This document shows, piece after piece, positions 1-8,250 of a stretch of DNA of 11,703 nucleotides. A model generated the notes under the pieces. The model was given only the letters and a program-made list of their open reading frames with translations. It was not told the origin of the DNA and searched no databases. The DNA comes from Limnohabitans sp. (GTDB lineage Bacteria; Planctomycetota; Phycisphaerae; Phycisphaerales; SM1A02). Where the stretch lies: assembly GCA_030054275.1 (NCBI GenBank), contig JASGCF010000023.1:1-11703 (forward strand), in the 5' to 3' direction. Within the stretch, counting starts at the first letter, position 1; each line of letters begins with the position of its first letter. The translations under genes and the position numbers were made by a program.

Positions 1-215
1 TTGCAGTTGTCTTGCGGGCAGTCTTGTGCGAAGTCTCGCGTGGGGGATCCACGCGTGGGGATTCTCGCGTGCGCCGCGTTCCTCGGAGATCGCAGTGCTG
101 CCTGCGGGCGAGCGGAGATTTGCGTGGGCAGAACCCCGCCGCGGGCGCAGGATTCCGAGGGCATCGACCTTGTCGCTATCATCCGCGCCTTTCCAAGAAG
201 CGACCGAGTTTCACC
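1..215. other. Leader region with no recognisable gene
   Basis: All three forward frames stay open through most of this stretch, as GC-rich DNA often does, but none of the translations looks like a protein I know. In particular no HscA or HscB tail is visible, although those genes usually precede fdx. A 7-bp inverted repeat (CGCGTGG at 37-43, CCACGCG at 49-55, 5-base loop) is present without a T-run. A TATCAT at 177-182 resembles a -10 box for the downstream ferredoxin gene, but the best -35 match upstream (TTCCGA at 153-158, 18-base spacing) is poor, so I do not call a promoter. The tail of an unrecognised upstream gene cannot be excluded. Confidence 0.5.
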
Positions 216-632
216 ATGCATCTCAAGCGCGACGACAGTCATCATCACGGACCGCCGGTGATCCCCATCACATTCCACCTCGAAGACCCCGAGGGCTTGA
301 CGGGCACCCCGCAGAAAGTGTGGGAGGTGCTCGGCGGTGAGCACGAATCGATCCTTGAAGTGGCGATGGACAACGGCATCAACATCGAGCACGCGTGCGG
401 CGGCGTTTGTGCGTGTTCGACCTGCCATATCTACCTCGAGCAGGGCGCGCAGCAGGTGAGCGAGGCAACTGAGGACGAAGAGGATCGCGTGGAAGAGGCA
501 CCCGGCATCAAGCGCACATCGCGCCTTGCGTGTCAGTGCGAACTGAAGGACCTCGGCGACGGAAAGCGCGTGCCGATTGTGGTGCGTGTTCCTGCGTGGA
601 ATCGCAATGCTGTGAAGGAGATTCCGCACTAG
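216..632 (+). CDS. fdx: ISC-type 2Fe-2S ferredoxin (adrenodoxin family)
   Basis: A 138-aa soluble electron carrier expected to supply electrons during iron-sulfur cluster assembly on the IscU scaffold. The cluster motif is C61-x5-C67-x2-C70 (HACGGVCACSTC) with the fourth ligand C106 in RLACQC, the adrenodoxin/E. coli Fdx pattern, including the non-ligand Cys at 65. The acidic stretch SEATEDEEDRVEEA (82-95) matches the partner-recognition helix of this family. The ATG at 216 gives about 15-20 residues more than typical Fdx (about 111 aa); the extra N-terminus includes three consecutive His (9-11). The frame is open back to base 12, but residues encoded upstream are Arg/Ser-rich and unlike the family. 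GTG at 258 is an alternative start; no clear Shine-Dalgarno precedes either. iscX follows after 26 bases, which supports the ISC assignment over a plant-type ferredoxin. Confidence 0.93.
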   Translation: MHLKRDDSHHHGPPVIPITFHLEDPEGLTGTPQKVWEVLGGEHESILEVAMDNGINIEHACGGVCACSTCHIYLEQGAQQVSEATEDEEDRVEEAPGIKRTSRLACQCELKDLGDGKRVPIVVRVPAWNRNAVKEIPH

Positions 633-658
633 GCTCTGCCTCGTTGCGCGAGAAAGCG

Positions 659-856
659 ATGCACTGGCTCGATGTTCAAGAGATCGCAGAATCACTCGTG
701 GATCTCCATCCAGAGATTGATCCGACGGCGATTGCGTTTCCGAAGTTGAAGTCGCTCGTCACGGCACTGCCCGATTTCGCAGAGAAGCCCGGGCACCCTT
801 GCAACGAGCGCATTCTTGAAGCGATCCAACAAGCGTGGATTGATGAGCGCGAGTAG
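659..856 (+). CDS. iscX: Fe-S cluster assembly protein IscX
   Basis: A 65-aa acidic protein that lines up with E. coli IscX (YfhJ, 66 aa) over its whole length. Shared positions include the N-terminal W-x-D, EI..SL.D.HPEIDP in the first helix and loop, F in the middle, a central L..F, and the C-terminal NERILEAIQQAWIDERE. IscX binds the cysteine desulfurase IscS and iron and acts as a modulator or iron donor in ISC assembly, in competition with frataxin CyaY. The ATG at 659 is preceded by GAGAAAG at a plausible distance. It lies 26 bases after fdx, the classical fdx-iscX order at the end of an isc operon. The length and the conserved C-terminus leave little room for another assignment. Confidence 0.94.
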   Translation: MHWLDVQEIAESLVDLHPEIDPTAIAFPKLKSLVTALPDFAEKPGHPCNERILEAIQQAWIDERE

Positions 857-922
857 ACGCACGCAGGGAAGCGGACGCTCGTCATGACTCCGCATGCGTC
901 GCATGCGACCGAGGAGAACGAA

Positions 923-1933
923 GTGCCAAAGATCGATCGCTACCACGCCGCCGCGATCCAGACCGCGTTTGAGAACCCGCGCACGCGGGCCGAAATTCCT
1001 TCGCGCGTTGCGCGCATGATCGCGATGGCCGAGCAAACAGTCGCGGGATACAAGCCGTTTTTCGATGTGCGACTTGTCGCGTTCCCCGAGTTTGCACACG
1101 CAGCGCCCGTCTACTTCACCGTCGAGGAACTGCTCGAACATCTCGCTGTTGAAATCCCGAACGACCACACCGACGCCTACGCGCGTTTCGCGCGAAAGAC
1201 CGGCTGCTTCGTACAAACGGGCACTTTCATCGAGCGCGACTCGCGCTATCCCGGCGCGGTGTTCAACACGACATGCCTCATCGGGCCGGACGGAATCGTT
1301 GCGAAGTACCGCAAGGTGAATCCATGGATTCCGTGGGAAGTGCACGCAAGTCCGCATGACTTGCCCGGCTACACCGAGGAAGCGTTTCCCGTCGCCGACA
1401 CGGAGATTGGGAAGATCGGCTGCGCGATCTGCTACGACTGGCTCTTCCCCGAATCGATCCGACAACTGGCCTTCAACGGCGCCGAAGTACTCGTGCGTGT
1501 GAGTGCCTATATGGATCCGTGGGGCGCGACCGCACCGATGGACTGGTGGACGACGATCAATCGTGCGCGCGCGATCGAGAATACCGCGTTTGTGCTTGCG
1601 TGCAATCAAGGTGCGACCTTCGAGGGATACCCGCCATTCTCGTGGCCGGGTGGCTCGATGGCGATCGACTTTGACGGACGCATTTTGGCGCAGGCCGATC
1701 CAGGCGCAGGCGAGAAAGTCGTGGTGGCGCCGATCGACCTCGCGGCCTTGCGCGACGCGCGTGAACGCCGCCAAGGCCACGACATGCGCGCACACTACCG
1801 CGCGGAAATGCACCCCTATGCGGCACACGCGCGCTTCCCGCGCGCAGGTTCTGGCAACATTGATCTTGCGAAAAACGATGCGCGCATCGCGCTCGCGAAG
1901 GCAACTCTGATCACGCCGCATCGCAGTTCGTGA
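923..1933 (+). CDS. Nitrilase-superfamily amidohydrolase, aliphatic amidase-like
   Basis: A cytoplasmic carbon-nitrogen hydrolase of 336 aa. From the GTG at 923 the catalytic set is Glu56 (FPEF), Lys131 (YRKVNPW) and Cys170 (GCAICYDW), with a fourth Glu139 eight residues after the Lys. That Glu59/Lys134/Glu142/Cys166-like arrangement, the RK-x-x-PW motif and the later LVR...YM match the aliphatic amidase (AmiE) and formamidase branch rather than beta-ureidopropionase or true nitrilases. After the catalytic Cys it reads YD where AmiE has DD, so the substrate may differ from simple acetamide or formamide. Members hydrolyse an amide to acid and ammonia through a Cys-acyl intermediate. I chose GTG923 because GAGGAG (911-916) sits 6 bases upstream. 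ATG884 (349 aa) is possible but has no good ribosome site, and the extra 13 residues look non-homologous. Relationship to the flanking genes is unclear. Confidence 0.85.
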   Translation: MPKIDRYHAAAIQTAFENPRTRAEIPSRVARMIAMAEQTVAGYKPFFDVRLVAFPEFAHAAPVYFTVEELLEHLAVEIPNDHTDAYARFARKTGCFVQTGTFIERDSRYPGAVFNTTCLIGPDGIVAKYRKVNPWIPWEVHASPHDLPGYTEEAFPVADTEIGKIGCAICYDWLFPESIRQLAFNGAEVLVRVSAYMDPWGATAPMDWWTTINRARAIENTAFVLACNQGATFEGYPPFSWPGGSMAIDFDGRILAQADPGAGEKVVVAPIDLAALRDARERRQGHDMRAHYRAEMHPYAAHARFPRAGSGNIDLAKNDARIALAKATLITPHRSS

Positions 1934-1969
1934 CCGCCGATCGAGTGGTGCCTCGCGTATCCTGCGTGC

Positions 1970-4900
1970 ATGTTCGAATTTGCCTCGAAGGATCTAGAAC
2001 TGTGGCCTCGATTTGGCACGCAGCTCCATCGCCGCGCTTGTGCAGTCTCGATGGCCACGGTCGTCGTGAGTGCCACGCTTGTTGCGTGTGATGGTGCTTC
2101 ACAATCCGAATCGCGAGACGCTGCACAGCAATCTTCCGCAGCAGGTGGTGTAGGCGCCGAAGTCGTGCAAGCGATGAACCATGCGGTTGGCTTGATGGGC
2201 AAATTCGAGTTCGTGCAAGCCGAGCAAGAGTTTGCGCGAATCGCAGCACTTTCAGATGCACCGCTCGAAGCAGAACTTGATCGTGCGATCGCCGTGCTCA
2301 ATCAATCGCGCGATGGCGCGCAGGATGAAGCGCTTGCGCTTTTAGCGCAGTTTCTTGCTCGGAATCCACCGAAAAATCTCGCGTTGCGCGCGCGATACTG
2401 TCAAGGCCTATGCCTCCTGTATCTCGGTCGCGCTGGCGAAGCCGTCGCTGCGTTCTTGCCCGTCGCAGAAGCGCGCGGCGAAGATGCATACGCGCAGTAC
2501 TTTCTTGGTCAATCGCTCGAACAGATTGGTGAGCACGCGAAGGCGCTCGGTTGGTACGAAAAAGCGGTTGAGCGCGACCAGATGCTGAAGAGTGCAGTGC
2601 TTGGAGTACAGCGATGTGCGCGCAAACTGAATGACGACGCTCGCTCAGAGCGGGCGCTGCAAGAGTTCGAGGAACTCGCACGCAATCCTCGCGCGCATAA
2701 CGCAGAATTCAAATACACCCGCATGGGCAAGATGGGGCTTGCGATGGTGCCGGAATCAAACGCTGCCGCGTTACCCGCACTTTCGTGGACTCCAACGCGC
2801 GGAGAACTCTTTGCGGCCGAGCGCGACCTCAGTATTCGTTGGCCGGAAGGCTTCGAACCGAAGTGGTCTGGCGACACAGAACAGCACGCGATCACGATGG
2901 ATCTCAATCGTGATGGTCGGCAGGATTTGCTTCTTGTGCGGGCACTTTCGGACTCGTCCGCATCGGGACCAGACGCTTTGCGCACGCTGGTACTTGTGGC
3001 CCGCGAAGATGGCGCGTTTGATGCGCAACCCACGCATCCGCTTGCCACACTTGCGGGCGGCGCCGTGTGGTCGTTGCTTGCTGGCGACATCAATGCAGAC
3101 GGGCGGACGGATCTCTACGCGTGTCGTTCCGGTGGAAACCGACTTTTGCTTGCGACCGACGACGATCGTTTTCGCGACGCCACGGCGGAGTGGAACGCGG
3201 CTGGAGCGATGCAGTTGTGTCTCGATGGCGCGCTTGCAGACCTTGATCACGACGGTGACCTTGATCTCTACCTGATCGCTGGTGACGGGCCGACAGATCT
3301 TCTTGCAAACATGGGCAACGGATCATTCCGCTCCATAGGCAGGGAAGCAGGTGTTGTGCTTGAGGAGCGCGGCTCGCGTTCGGTCATCGTTGGTGATTTC
3401 GATCACGACCGCGACACAGATATCTTCGTGATGAACACGATTCCGCCGCACAAAGTGTTTTTGAATGAGCGACTGTGGAAGTGGAAGGAAGGGCGTCCGG
3501 CTGGATTTTCTGAAGAACAGATGGGCGAGGAAGCGTTGGCTGCTGCGGTCGTGGATATCGCGGATATTCCGCTGCGGCGACTGGTGATTGCTGCTGGTGG
3601 GTTCCTTCGCATGCCAACCAAGGTGAAGCCTTACGCGGGTTCGCCGCGCATTGAACTTGCTGTCACAGATTTGACTGGCGACGGTCATCCGAACATCGTG
3701 GTGTTGAAGCAGGGCGTGGTTGGCGTGCACGACGAGGCTGGCAACGAGATTGTGACGATGGATGTCGTGAAGGACGCCGTGCGCACGCAAGTGTTGACGC
3801 TCGATGCTGCCAAAGGCCCGTCGCTCGTCTCGCTGCGTGTGTCGGGAGCGCCGCGCGTGCGAGATCCTGGTCCTGCCTGCGGTCCATTCGCTGGGCTCTC
3901 CTTCAGCGGACGCGATGATCCGTCACAGTCGATGCGTTCGAACACCAGCGGTATTGGTACTTCCTATGCGGCGCGCATCGGTTCCGAGTGGTTTGGCGGC
4001 GAGATGTTCCGCTCGCATACGGGGCGCGGTCAATCGCTCTCGCCTGTTGCCATCGGAACGGGTCCCTTCGATCGAATTGATCTGCTCGAAGTCGAGTGGT
4101 CCGACGGAGTCTTTCAGAGCGAACTCGATCTGAAGTGCGGCGCAGTGCATCGACTCGTTGAAACGCAGAGGCAGATTTCATCGTGCCCTGTGTTGTTTGC
4201 GTGGAACGGCGCGCGCATGGAGTTTGTGACCGATGTGCTTGGAGTTGGCGGGCTTGGCTACCTGCTTGAGCCGGGCGTCTACAGTGAGCCGCGGCCACGC
4301 GAGACCCTCGTTTTTCCTGAGGGCGTGCTTGTGCCGCGCGCGGATGGATCGCTGCGCATCGCGCTTGCAGAGCCGATGGAAGAGTCGTGCATGCTCGATC
4401 AGGTCGCGCTCCGCGCGATCGATCTGCCGGTGGGATGGGACATCGCGCCTGATGAGCGGCTTGCGATTGGCGGCGCCGCGCCAACCAGCGACATCGTCGC
4501 GTGGCGAACTGCCTGGATTGCCTCAACGCAGGATACGAAGGCCAATGAAGCGCTTGCGAAAGTCGATCTTGTTGCTCCCGATGTCGGCGCGCACGATTCG
4601 CGGTTTCTTGGTCGACTCGCGAACGAACAGGTGCTCGACCTCGCGTTTGCAACCGACATCACAGCAATCGAGGACCCGTGGCTCGTGATCGATGGTTGGG
4701 TTGAGTACCCGTATTGCCAAACGATGTTTGCCGCGTGGCAAGCGGGCGCGAAGTATCGCGCGCCGAGTCTTGAGGCGCGCGGCGCGGACGGATCATGGAC
4801 CACCTTGGTTGAAGAATGGGGCTATCCGGCGGGGATGCCGCGACGCATGGCGTTGCCGATTCCGCGAGAGAAACTGCCCGCAGGCGTCAATGCACTGCGC

Positions 4901-5377
4901 ATGCGGACGAACATGGAGGTCTACTTCGACAGCGTGCGGCTGGTTGCACGCGAGCCGCTGCCTGCGGTGCCCAATGATCTTCCGCTCGCTCGCGCGCAGC
5001 TTGCGTCGGTCGGTTTCGCGCGACGCACGACTGGTCCTCAGAAGCAGCCGTACTACGACGACGCCGACCGATTGCCGCTGTGGGATTGCCGATTCCAATT
5101 CGGGCTCTACACGGAGTTTGGTGATGTCGCGGGGCTTGTCGGCACGGGCGACGATGCACTCGCGGTGTTCGGTCCGGGCGAGCAGGTGACGGTGGACTTC
5201 TTGGCGCCGACTTCGCCAGTTCCTGCAGATGCAACGCGCCGATATGTGCTCGAAGTTCGCGGTTGGTGTAAGGACATGGATCTCTTCACGAAGGACGGCG
5301 AGACGATCGAACCATTGCCGGGCGCAAAACCTTCGGCCATGGAGAAACTGCGCACGCGGCCGATGGGCGGGCGGTGA
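1970..5377 (+). CDS. TPR / FG-GAP / ASPIC-UnbV lipoprotein (CRTAC1-like)
   Basis: A large predicted extracytoplasmic lipoprotein of 1135 aa. A hydrophobic segment at 29-39 ends in the lipobox LVAC with Cys40; Arg21-Arg22 precede it, which favours ATG1970 over ATG2051, although the n-region is then long and no Shine-Dalgarno is visible. Domains in order: low-complexity Ser/Ala linker (41-62); TPR-like helices (about 65-235); FG-GAP/VCBS repeats with calcium-loop motifs DLNRDGRQDL (311-320), DINADGRTDL (373-382), DLDHDGDLDL (424-433), a degenerate DFDHDRDTDI (476-485) and a weak fifth near 567; an ASPIC/UnbV segment (about 655-725, with SNTSGIG and VEWSDG); then a beta-rich C-terminal half with the family hallmarks CPVLFAWNG (739-747), FVTDVLG and GWCKDMDL...EPLPG near the end. 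The function of this family is not established; binding or scaffolding by a beta-propeller is the usual guess. The cytochrome gene starts 20 bases downstream. Confidence 0.86.
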   Translation: MFEFASKDLELWPRFGTQLHRRACAVSMATVVVSATLVACDGASQSESRDAAQQSSAAGGVGAEVVQAMNHAVGLMGKFEFVQAEQEFARIAALSDAPLEAELDRAIAVLNQSRDGAQDEALALLAQFLARNPPKNLALRARYCQGLCLLYLGRAGEAVAAFLPVAEARGEDAYAQYFLGQSLEQIGEHAKALGWYEKAVERDQMLKSAVLGVQRCARKLNDDARSERALQEFEELARNPRAHNAEFKYTRMGKMGLAMVPESNAAALPALSWTPTRGELFAAERDLSIRWPEGFEPKWSGDTEQHAITMDLNRDGRQDLLLVRALSDSSASGPDALRTLVLVAREDGAFDAQPTHPLATLAGGAVWSLLAGDINADGRTDLYACRSGGNRLLLATDDDRFRDATAEWNAAGAMQLCLDGALADLDHDGDLDLYLIAGDGPTDLLANMGNGSFRSIGREAGVVLEERGSRSVIVGDFDHDRDTDIFVMNTIPPHKVFLNERLWKWKEGRPAGFSEEQMGEEALAAAVVDIADIPLRRLVIAAGGFLRMPTKVKPYAGSPRIELAVTDLTGDGHPNIVVLKQGVVGVHDEAGNEIVTMDVVKDAVRTQVLTLDAAKGPSLVSLRVSGAPRVRDPGPACGPFAGLSFSGRDDPSQSMRSNTSGIGTSYAARIGSEWFGGEMFRSHTGRGQSLSPVAIGTGPFDRIDLLEVEWSDGVFQSELDLKCGAVHRLVETQRQISSCPVLFAWNGARMEFVTDVLGVGGLGYLLEPGVYSEPRPRETLVFPEGVLVPRADGSLRIALAEPMEESCMLDQVALRAIDLPVGWDIAPDERLAIGGAAPTSDIVAWRTAWIASTQDTKANEALAKVDLVAPDVGAHDSRFLGRLANEQVLDLAFATDITAIEDPWLVIDGWVEYPYCQTMFAAWQAGAKYRAPSLEARGADGSWTTLVEEWGYPAGMPRRMALPIPREKLPAGVNALRMRTNMEVYFDSVRLVAREPLPAVPNDLPLARAQLASVGFARRTTGPQKQPYYDDADRLPLWDCRFQFGLYTEFGDVAGLVGTGDDALAVFGPGEQVTVDFLAPTSPVPADATRRYVLEVRGWCKDMDLFTKDGETIEPLPGAKPSAMEKLRTRPMGGR

Positions 5378-5397
5378 GCGGTCGATAGAGTGCACAT

Positions 5398-8250
5398 ATG
5401 TCGAAGTTTCGCCCAGCCGTCGGTCCGAAGTTGAAGTGGCTGTTGGCTGCGGTCTTTGGGCTGTTCGCGCTGCTTGCGGTGAACAGCGTGTACCTTGGTT
5501 CGGTCACATTCCTCCAGTGGAAGACAGGCGAGACCCTCGAGAATCGTTTCTACCTCGCCAATTTTCTCGCGCATCTCGTGCTCGGGTTCGCCATCGTGGT
5601 GCCGACGATCGTGTTCGGTGCGCTGCATTGGCGGAATGTCGCGAACCGCCCGAATCCGCGGGCAATCGCGGCGGGGATCGCGACATTTGTTGCATCGATC
5701 GTGTTGCTCGCGACGGGAGTTGCCCTCACGCGCGTTGAACTCGGTGGAGTGACCGTTGGCGTGCGCGAGCCGACCACACGCGAGATCGTGTACTGGGTGC
5801 ATGTGATCGCGCCGATCGTTGCAACATGGTTGTTCGTTCTGCATCGACTTTCCGGTCGACGCATCAAGTGGGCGGTGGGGGCGCGATGGGCTGCTGTGGC
5901 TGCGGCTGTTGCTGTGGCGGCGACCATGTTGCATGTCGTGGTTCCGAGCGCGACGCCGCGTGCACCAAAGGATGGCGATGAGTACTTCGAGCCGTCCCTC
6001 GCGAAGACTTCGACGGGTGGCTTCATTCCGGCGAAGGGGCTCATGGCGAATGAGTACTGCCTCGAGTGCCACGCGGATGTCGTGCATTCATGGGCGCACT
6101 CGGTGCACGCTGCGAGTTCGTTCAACAATCCGTTCTATGCGGCGAGCGTGCGCGAGACGCGTGCGGAGGCTTTCAAGAAAGACGGCAATGTGCAAGACGC
6201 GCGCTTCTGTGCGGGTTGCCATGATCCGGTGCCATTCTTCTCGGGATCGTTCGAGGAATCGAAGTGGGACGATCCTGCGTACGACATCGCCAACGATCCG
6301 CTTGGCCGCGCGAGTATCACCTGCACCGTCTGTCACGGCATTGTGTCGATCGATAGCCCGCGCGGCAACGCCGACTACACGATTGAAGAGAGCCCACACT
6401 ATCCCTTCGCGTTCAGCGATTCACCGCTGTTGCAATGGGCGTCGAATCAACTGGTGAAGGCGAAGCCATCGTTTCACAAGCGGACTTTCTTGAAGCCCGA
6501 AGTCCATCGCTCGAATGAGTTCTGCGGCGCGTGCCATAAGGTGTTCTTGCCCGAACCGCTCAACGACTACAAGTGGCTGCGTGGACAAGATCACTACGGG
6601 TCATTCCTCGCGTCGGGTCGCAGCGGGCATGGCGCGCTTGGTTGGTACTACCCCGAGAAGGCCGCGACTTCGTGCAACGCGTGCCACATGCAGGCCGTGC
6701 CGAGCGATGATTTCGCGGCGCGTGATCGCGATGGAAGCGGCGTACGCAGTGTGCTGTCGCACGCGTTCCCGAGTGCGAATACGGCGCTTTCTGCGGTGAT
6801 TGATCAATCCGCCTGCGCGATGTTGCCGGGAGTCGCCTGCGCTGAGTTGCCGCCATCGTTTGCAAGTGAAACGGTAGAACAAGCGCACGAAGCGATTGTG
6901 GCGAGTCATGCCGCCTTCAACGGCAAAACGGTGCGGGTCGATCTCTTTGCAGTGCGCGATGGAGGAGCGATTGACGGAGCGCTGCGCGTCATCGGAGGTG
7001 AACTTCCCGTTCTTGATGCGGGAAAGTCGTATCTTTTGGAAGTGGTGGTGCGCACGCTCGACATCGGACATGAGTTCACGCAAGGCACCGCCGATTCGAA
7101 TGAAGTTTGGCTGTGGACGCGCGCGACGCTCGATGATGCAGGCACCGCGGAACGCATCGTCGGAGTGAGCGGCGCGCTCGACACAGCGACCGGTGCACTT
7201 GATCCGTGGTCGCGGAAGTTCAACGCATTTGTCATCGACCGCGACGGAAATCGCGTGGATCGTCGCAATCCGCAGGACATTTTCCTCCCGCTCTACAACA
7301 ACCAGATCCCTCCAGGTGCGGGCGATGTGACGCACTTTCAGCTTTCTGTACCTGAAGACGCGGCAGCGCCTCTCCGCCTTGAAACGGAGGTTCGCTATCG
7401 CAAATTTGATACGACATACCTGCGTTATGTCTTCGGTGACGCGCGGGTGAATGACCTGCCTGTTTTGGTGCTTGCCCGCGACGAAGTGCTGCTTCCGGTG
7501 CGTGCGAGTGACGGGCGCGTGCATGGCGCGGTAGCGGGGGCGGCGGACGCGGTGCCCGAGATGCAGCGGTGGTACGACTATGGCATCGGGCTCTTCCGCG
7601 AGAGCGATCGTGGAACTGGACGCGGCGCGCTGCGGCAGGCGGATGAGGCGTTTGCGCGGGTGTCTGAGATGGATGCGGCCGTCGGAGCGCTCGCGCGCGC
7701 ACGGCTTGCGGTGCGCGAGGGTCGGCTTGACGATGCGTCTCGCGCGCTCGGGCAGGCTGCAGCAGCGGGTTCGAAGATTCCGTGGACGGTTGCGTATTTC
7801 ACGGCGCTCGTCGATAAGCAGAACGGCAACTTTGCGAAGGCAGCTGAAGGATTCCGACGCGTGCTCACGACCGACTTCGCGGGGGCTCGTGAGCGCGGCT
7901 TTGATTTTTCGCGCGATGTTCGGGTGCAGAACGAACTCGCGGAGACCCTGCTTGAGTCGGCGCTTGCGGCGAATGGCGATGATGCACGGCTCGCATTGGC
8001 GCGTGAAGCGTTGACGGTTGCGCGGCAGTCGCTTGACATCGACCCCGAACAGGCGCAGGCGTGGTGGTTTGTGAACCGTGCGTGCGAGATGCTCGGCGAC
8101 GCGAACGGCGCGAAGTCGGCGCGCGACGAGCATGCGCGCTATAAGCCAGACGAGAATGCGCGCGACCGTGCGGTGCGGCTCGCTCGAGAGAAGTACCCGT
8201 GGGCCGACGCGGCTGCCGAGGCGACGGTGATCTACTCGCTGTCAAAATAA
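5398..8250 (+). CDS. Membrane-anchored pentahaem cytochrome c with b-type membrane domain and TPR tail
   Basis: A 950-aa electron-transfer protein. Five predicted membrane helices lie at about 14-34, 53-77, 89-110, 131-149 and 164-183. Cytoplasmic loops are basic (N-terminus, WRN..NRPNPR, RLSGRRIKW), which puts the C-terminal bulk in the periplasm. Helix 2 carries His59 and His77, helix 4 His135 and His149, fit for two b haems. Five CXXCH motifs follow: CLECH 221, CAGCH 271, CTVCH 309, CGACH 376, CNACH 426. The first is in a W..S.H context as in cytochrome c554-like domains; spare His at 230, 234, 237, 334, 360, 370, 399, 411 and 455 could be distal ligands. A beta-rich domain (about 505-705) includes HEFTQGTADSNEVWL, then TPR-like helices run from about 745 to 905. 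There is no CXXCK, so it is not NrfA-like. The ATG sits 20 bases after the lipoprotein gene, suggesting an operon. The natural redox partner is unknown. Confidence 0.87.
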   Translation: MSKFRPAVGPKLKWLLAAVFGLFALLAVNSVYLGSVTFLQWKTGETLENRFYLANFLAHLVLGFAIVVPTIVFGALHWRNVANRPNPRAIAAGIATFVASIVLLATGVALTRVELGGVTVGVREPTTREIVYWVHVIAPIVATWLFVLHRLSGRRIKWAVGARWAAVAAAVAVAATMLHVVVPSATPRAPKDGDEYFEPSLAKTSTGGFIPAKGLMANEYCLECHADVVHSWAHSVHAASSFNNPFYAASVRETRAEAFKKDGNVQDARFCAGCHDPVPFFSGSFEESKWDDPAYDIANDPLGRASITCTVCHGIVSIDSPRGNADYTIEESPHYPFAFSDSPLLQWASNQLVKAKPSFHKRTFLKPEVHRSNEFCGACHKVFLPEPLNDYKWLRGQDHYGSFLASGRSGHGALGWYYPEKAATSCNACHMQAVPSDDFAARDRDGSGVRSVLSHAFPSANTALSAVIDQSACAMLPGVACAELPPSFASETVEQAHEAIVASHAAFNGKTVRVDLFAVRDGGAIDGALRVIGGELPVLDAGKSYLLEVVVRTLDIGHEFTQGTADSNEVWLWTRATLDDAGTAERIVGVSGALDTATGALDPWSRKFNAFVIDRDGNRVDRRNPQDIFLPLYNNQIPPGAGDVTHFQLSVPEDAAAPLRLETEVRYRKFDTTYLRYVFGDARVNDLPVLVLARDEVLLPVRASDGRVHGAVAGAADAVPEMQRWYDYGIGLFRESDRGTGRGALRQADEAFARVSEMDAAVGALARARLAVREGRLDDASRALGQAAAAGSKIPWTVAYFTALVDKQNGNFAKAAEGFRRVLTTDFAGARERGFDFSRDVRVQNELAETLLESALAANGDDARLALAREALTVARQSLDIDPEQAQAWWFVNRACEMLGDANGAKSARDEHARYKPDENARDRAVRLAREKYPWADAAAEATVIYSLSK

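Noticed and set aside
884..922. ATG884 as start of the amidohydrolase
   Set aside because: It has no good ribosome site and a non-homologous-looking leader, whereas GTG923 has GAGGAG six bases upstream. It remains possible.
692..1921. Long minus-strand open frame (409 codons) opposite the amidohydrolase and iscX
   Set aside because: The + strand frames match known families over their full length. The antisense product is Arg/His/Val-rich and resembles nothing known; it results from GC-rich codon use.
5107..6087. Minus-strand open frame of 326 codons spanning the lipoprotein/cytochrome junction
   Set aside because: It crosses two well-supported genes and has a His/Arg-rich composition with no domain.
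6601..8133. Minus-strand open frame of 510 codons opposite the cytochrome
   Set aside because: The + strand frame carries the CXXCH motifs and continuous domain structure. The antisense translation is Arg-rich without any motif.
5398..8250. Cytochrome c nitrite reductase (NrfA) or octahaem hydroxylamine/tetrathionate enzyme
   Set aside because: There is no CXXCK motif and only five CXXCH. The membrane domain and TPR tail are also foreign to those families.
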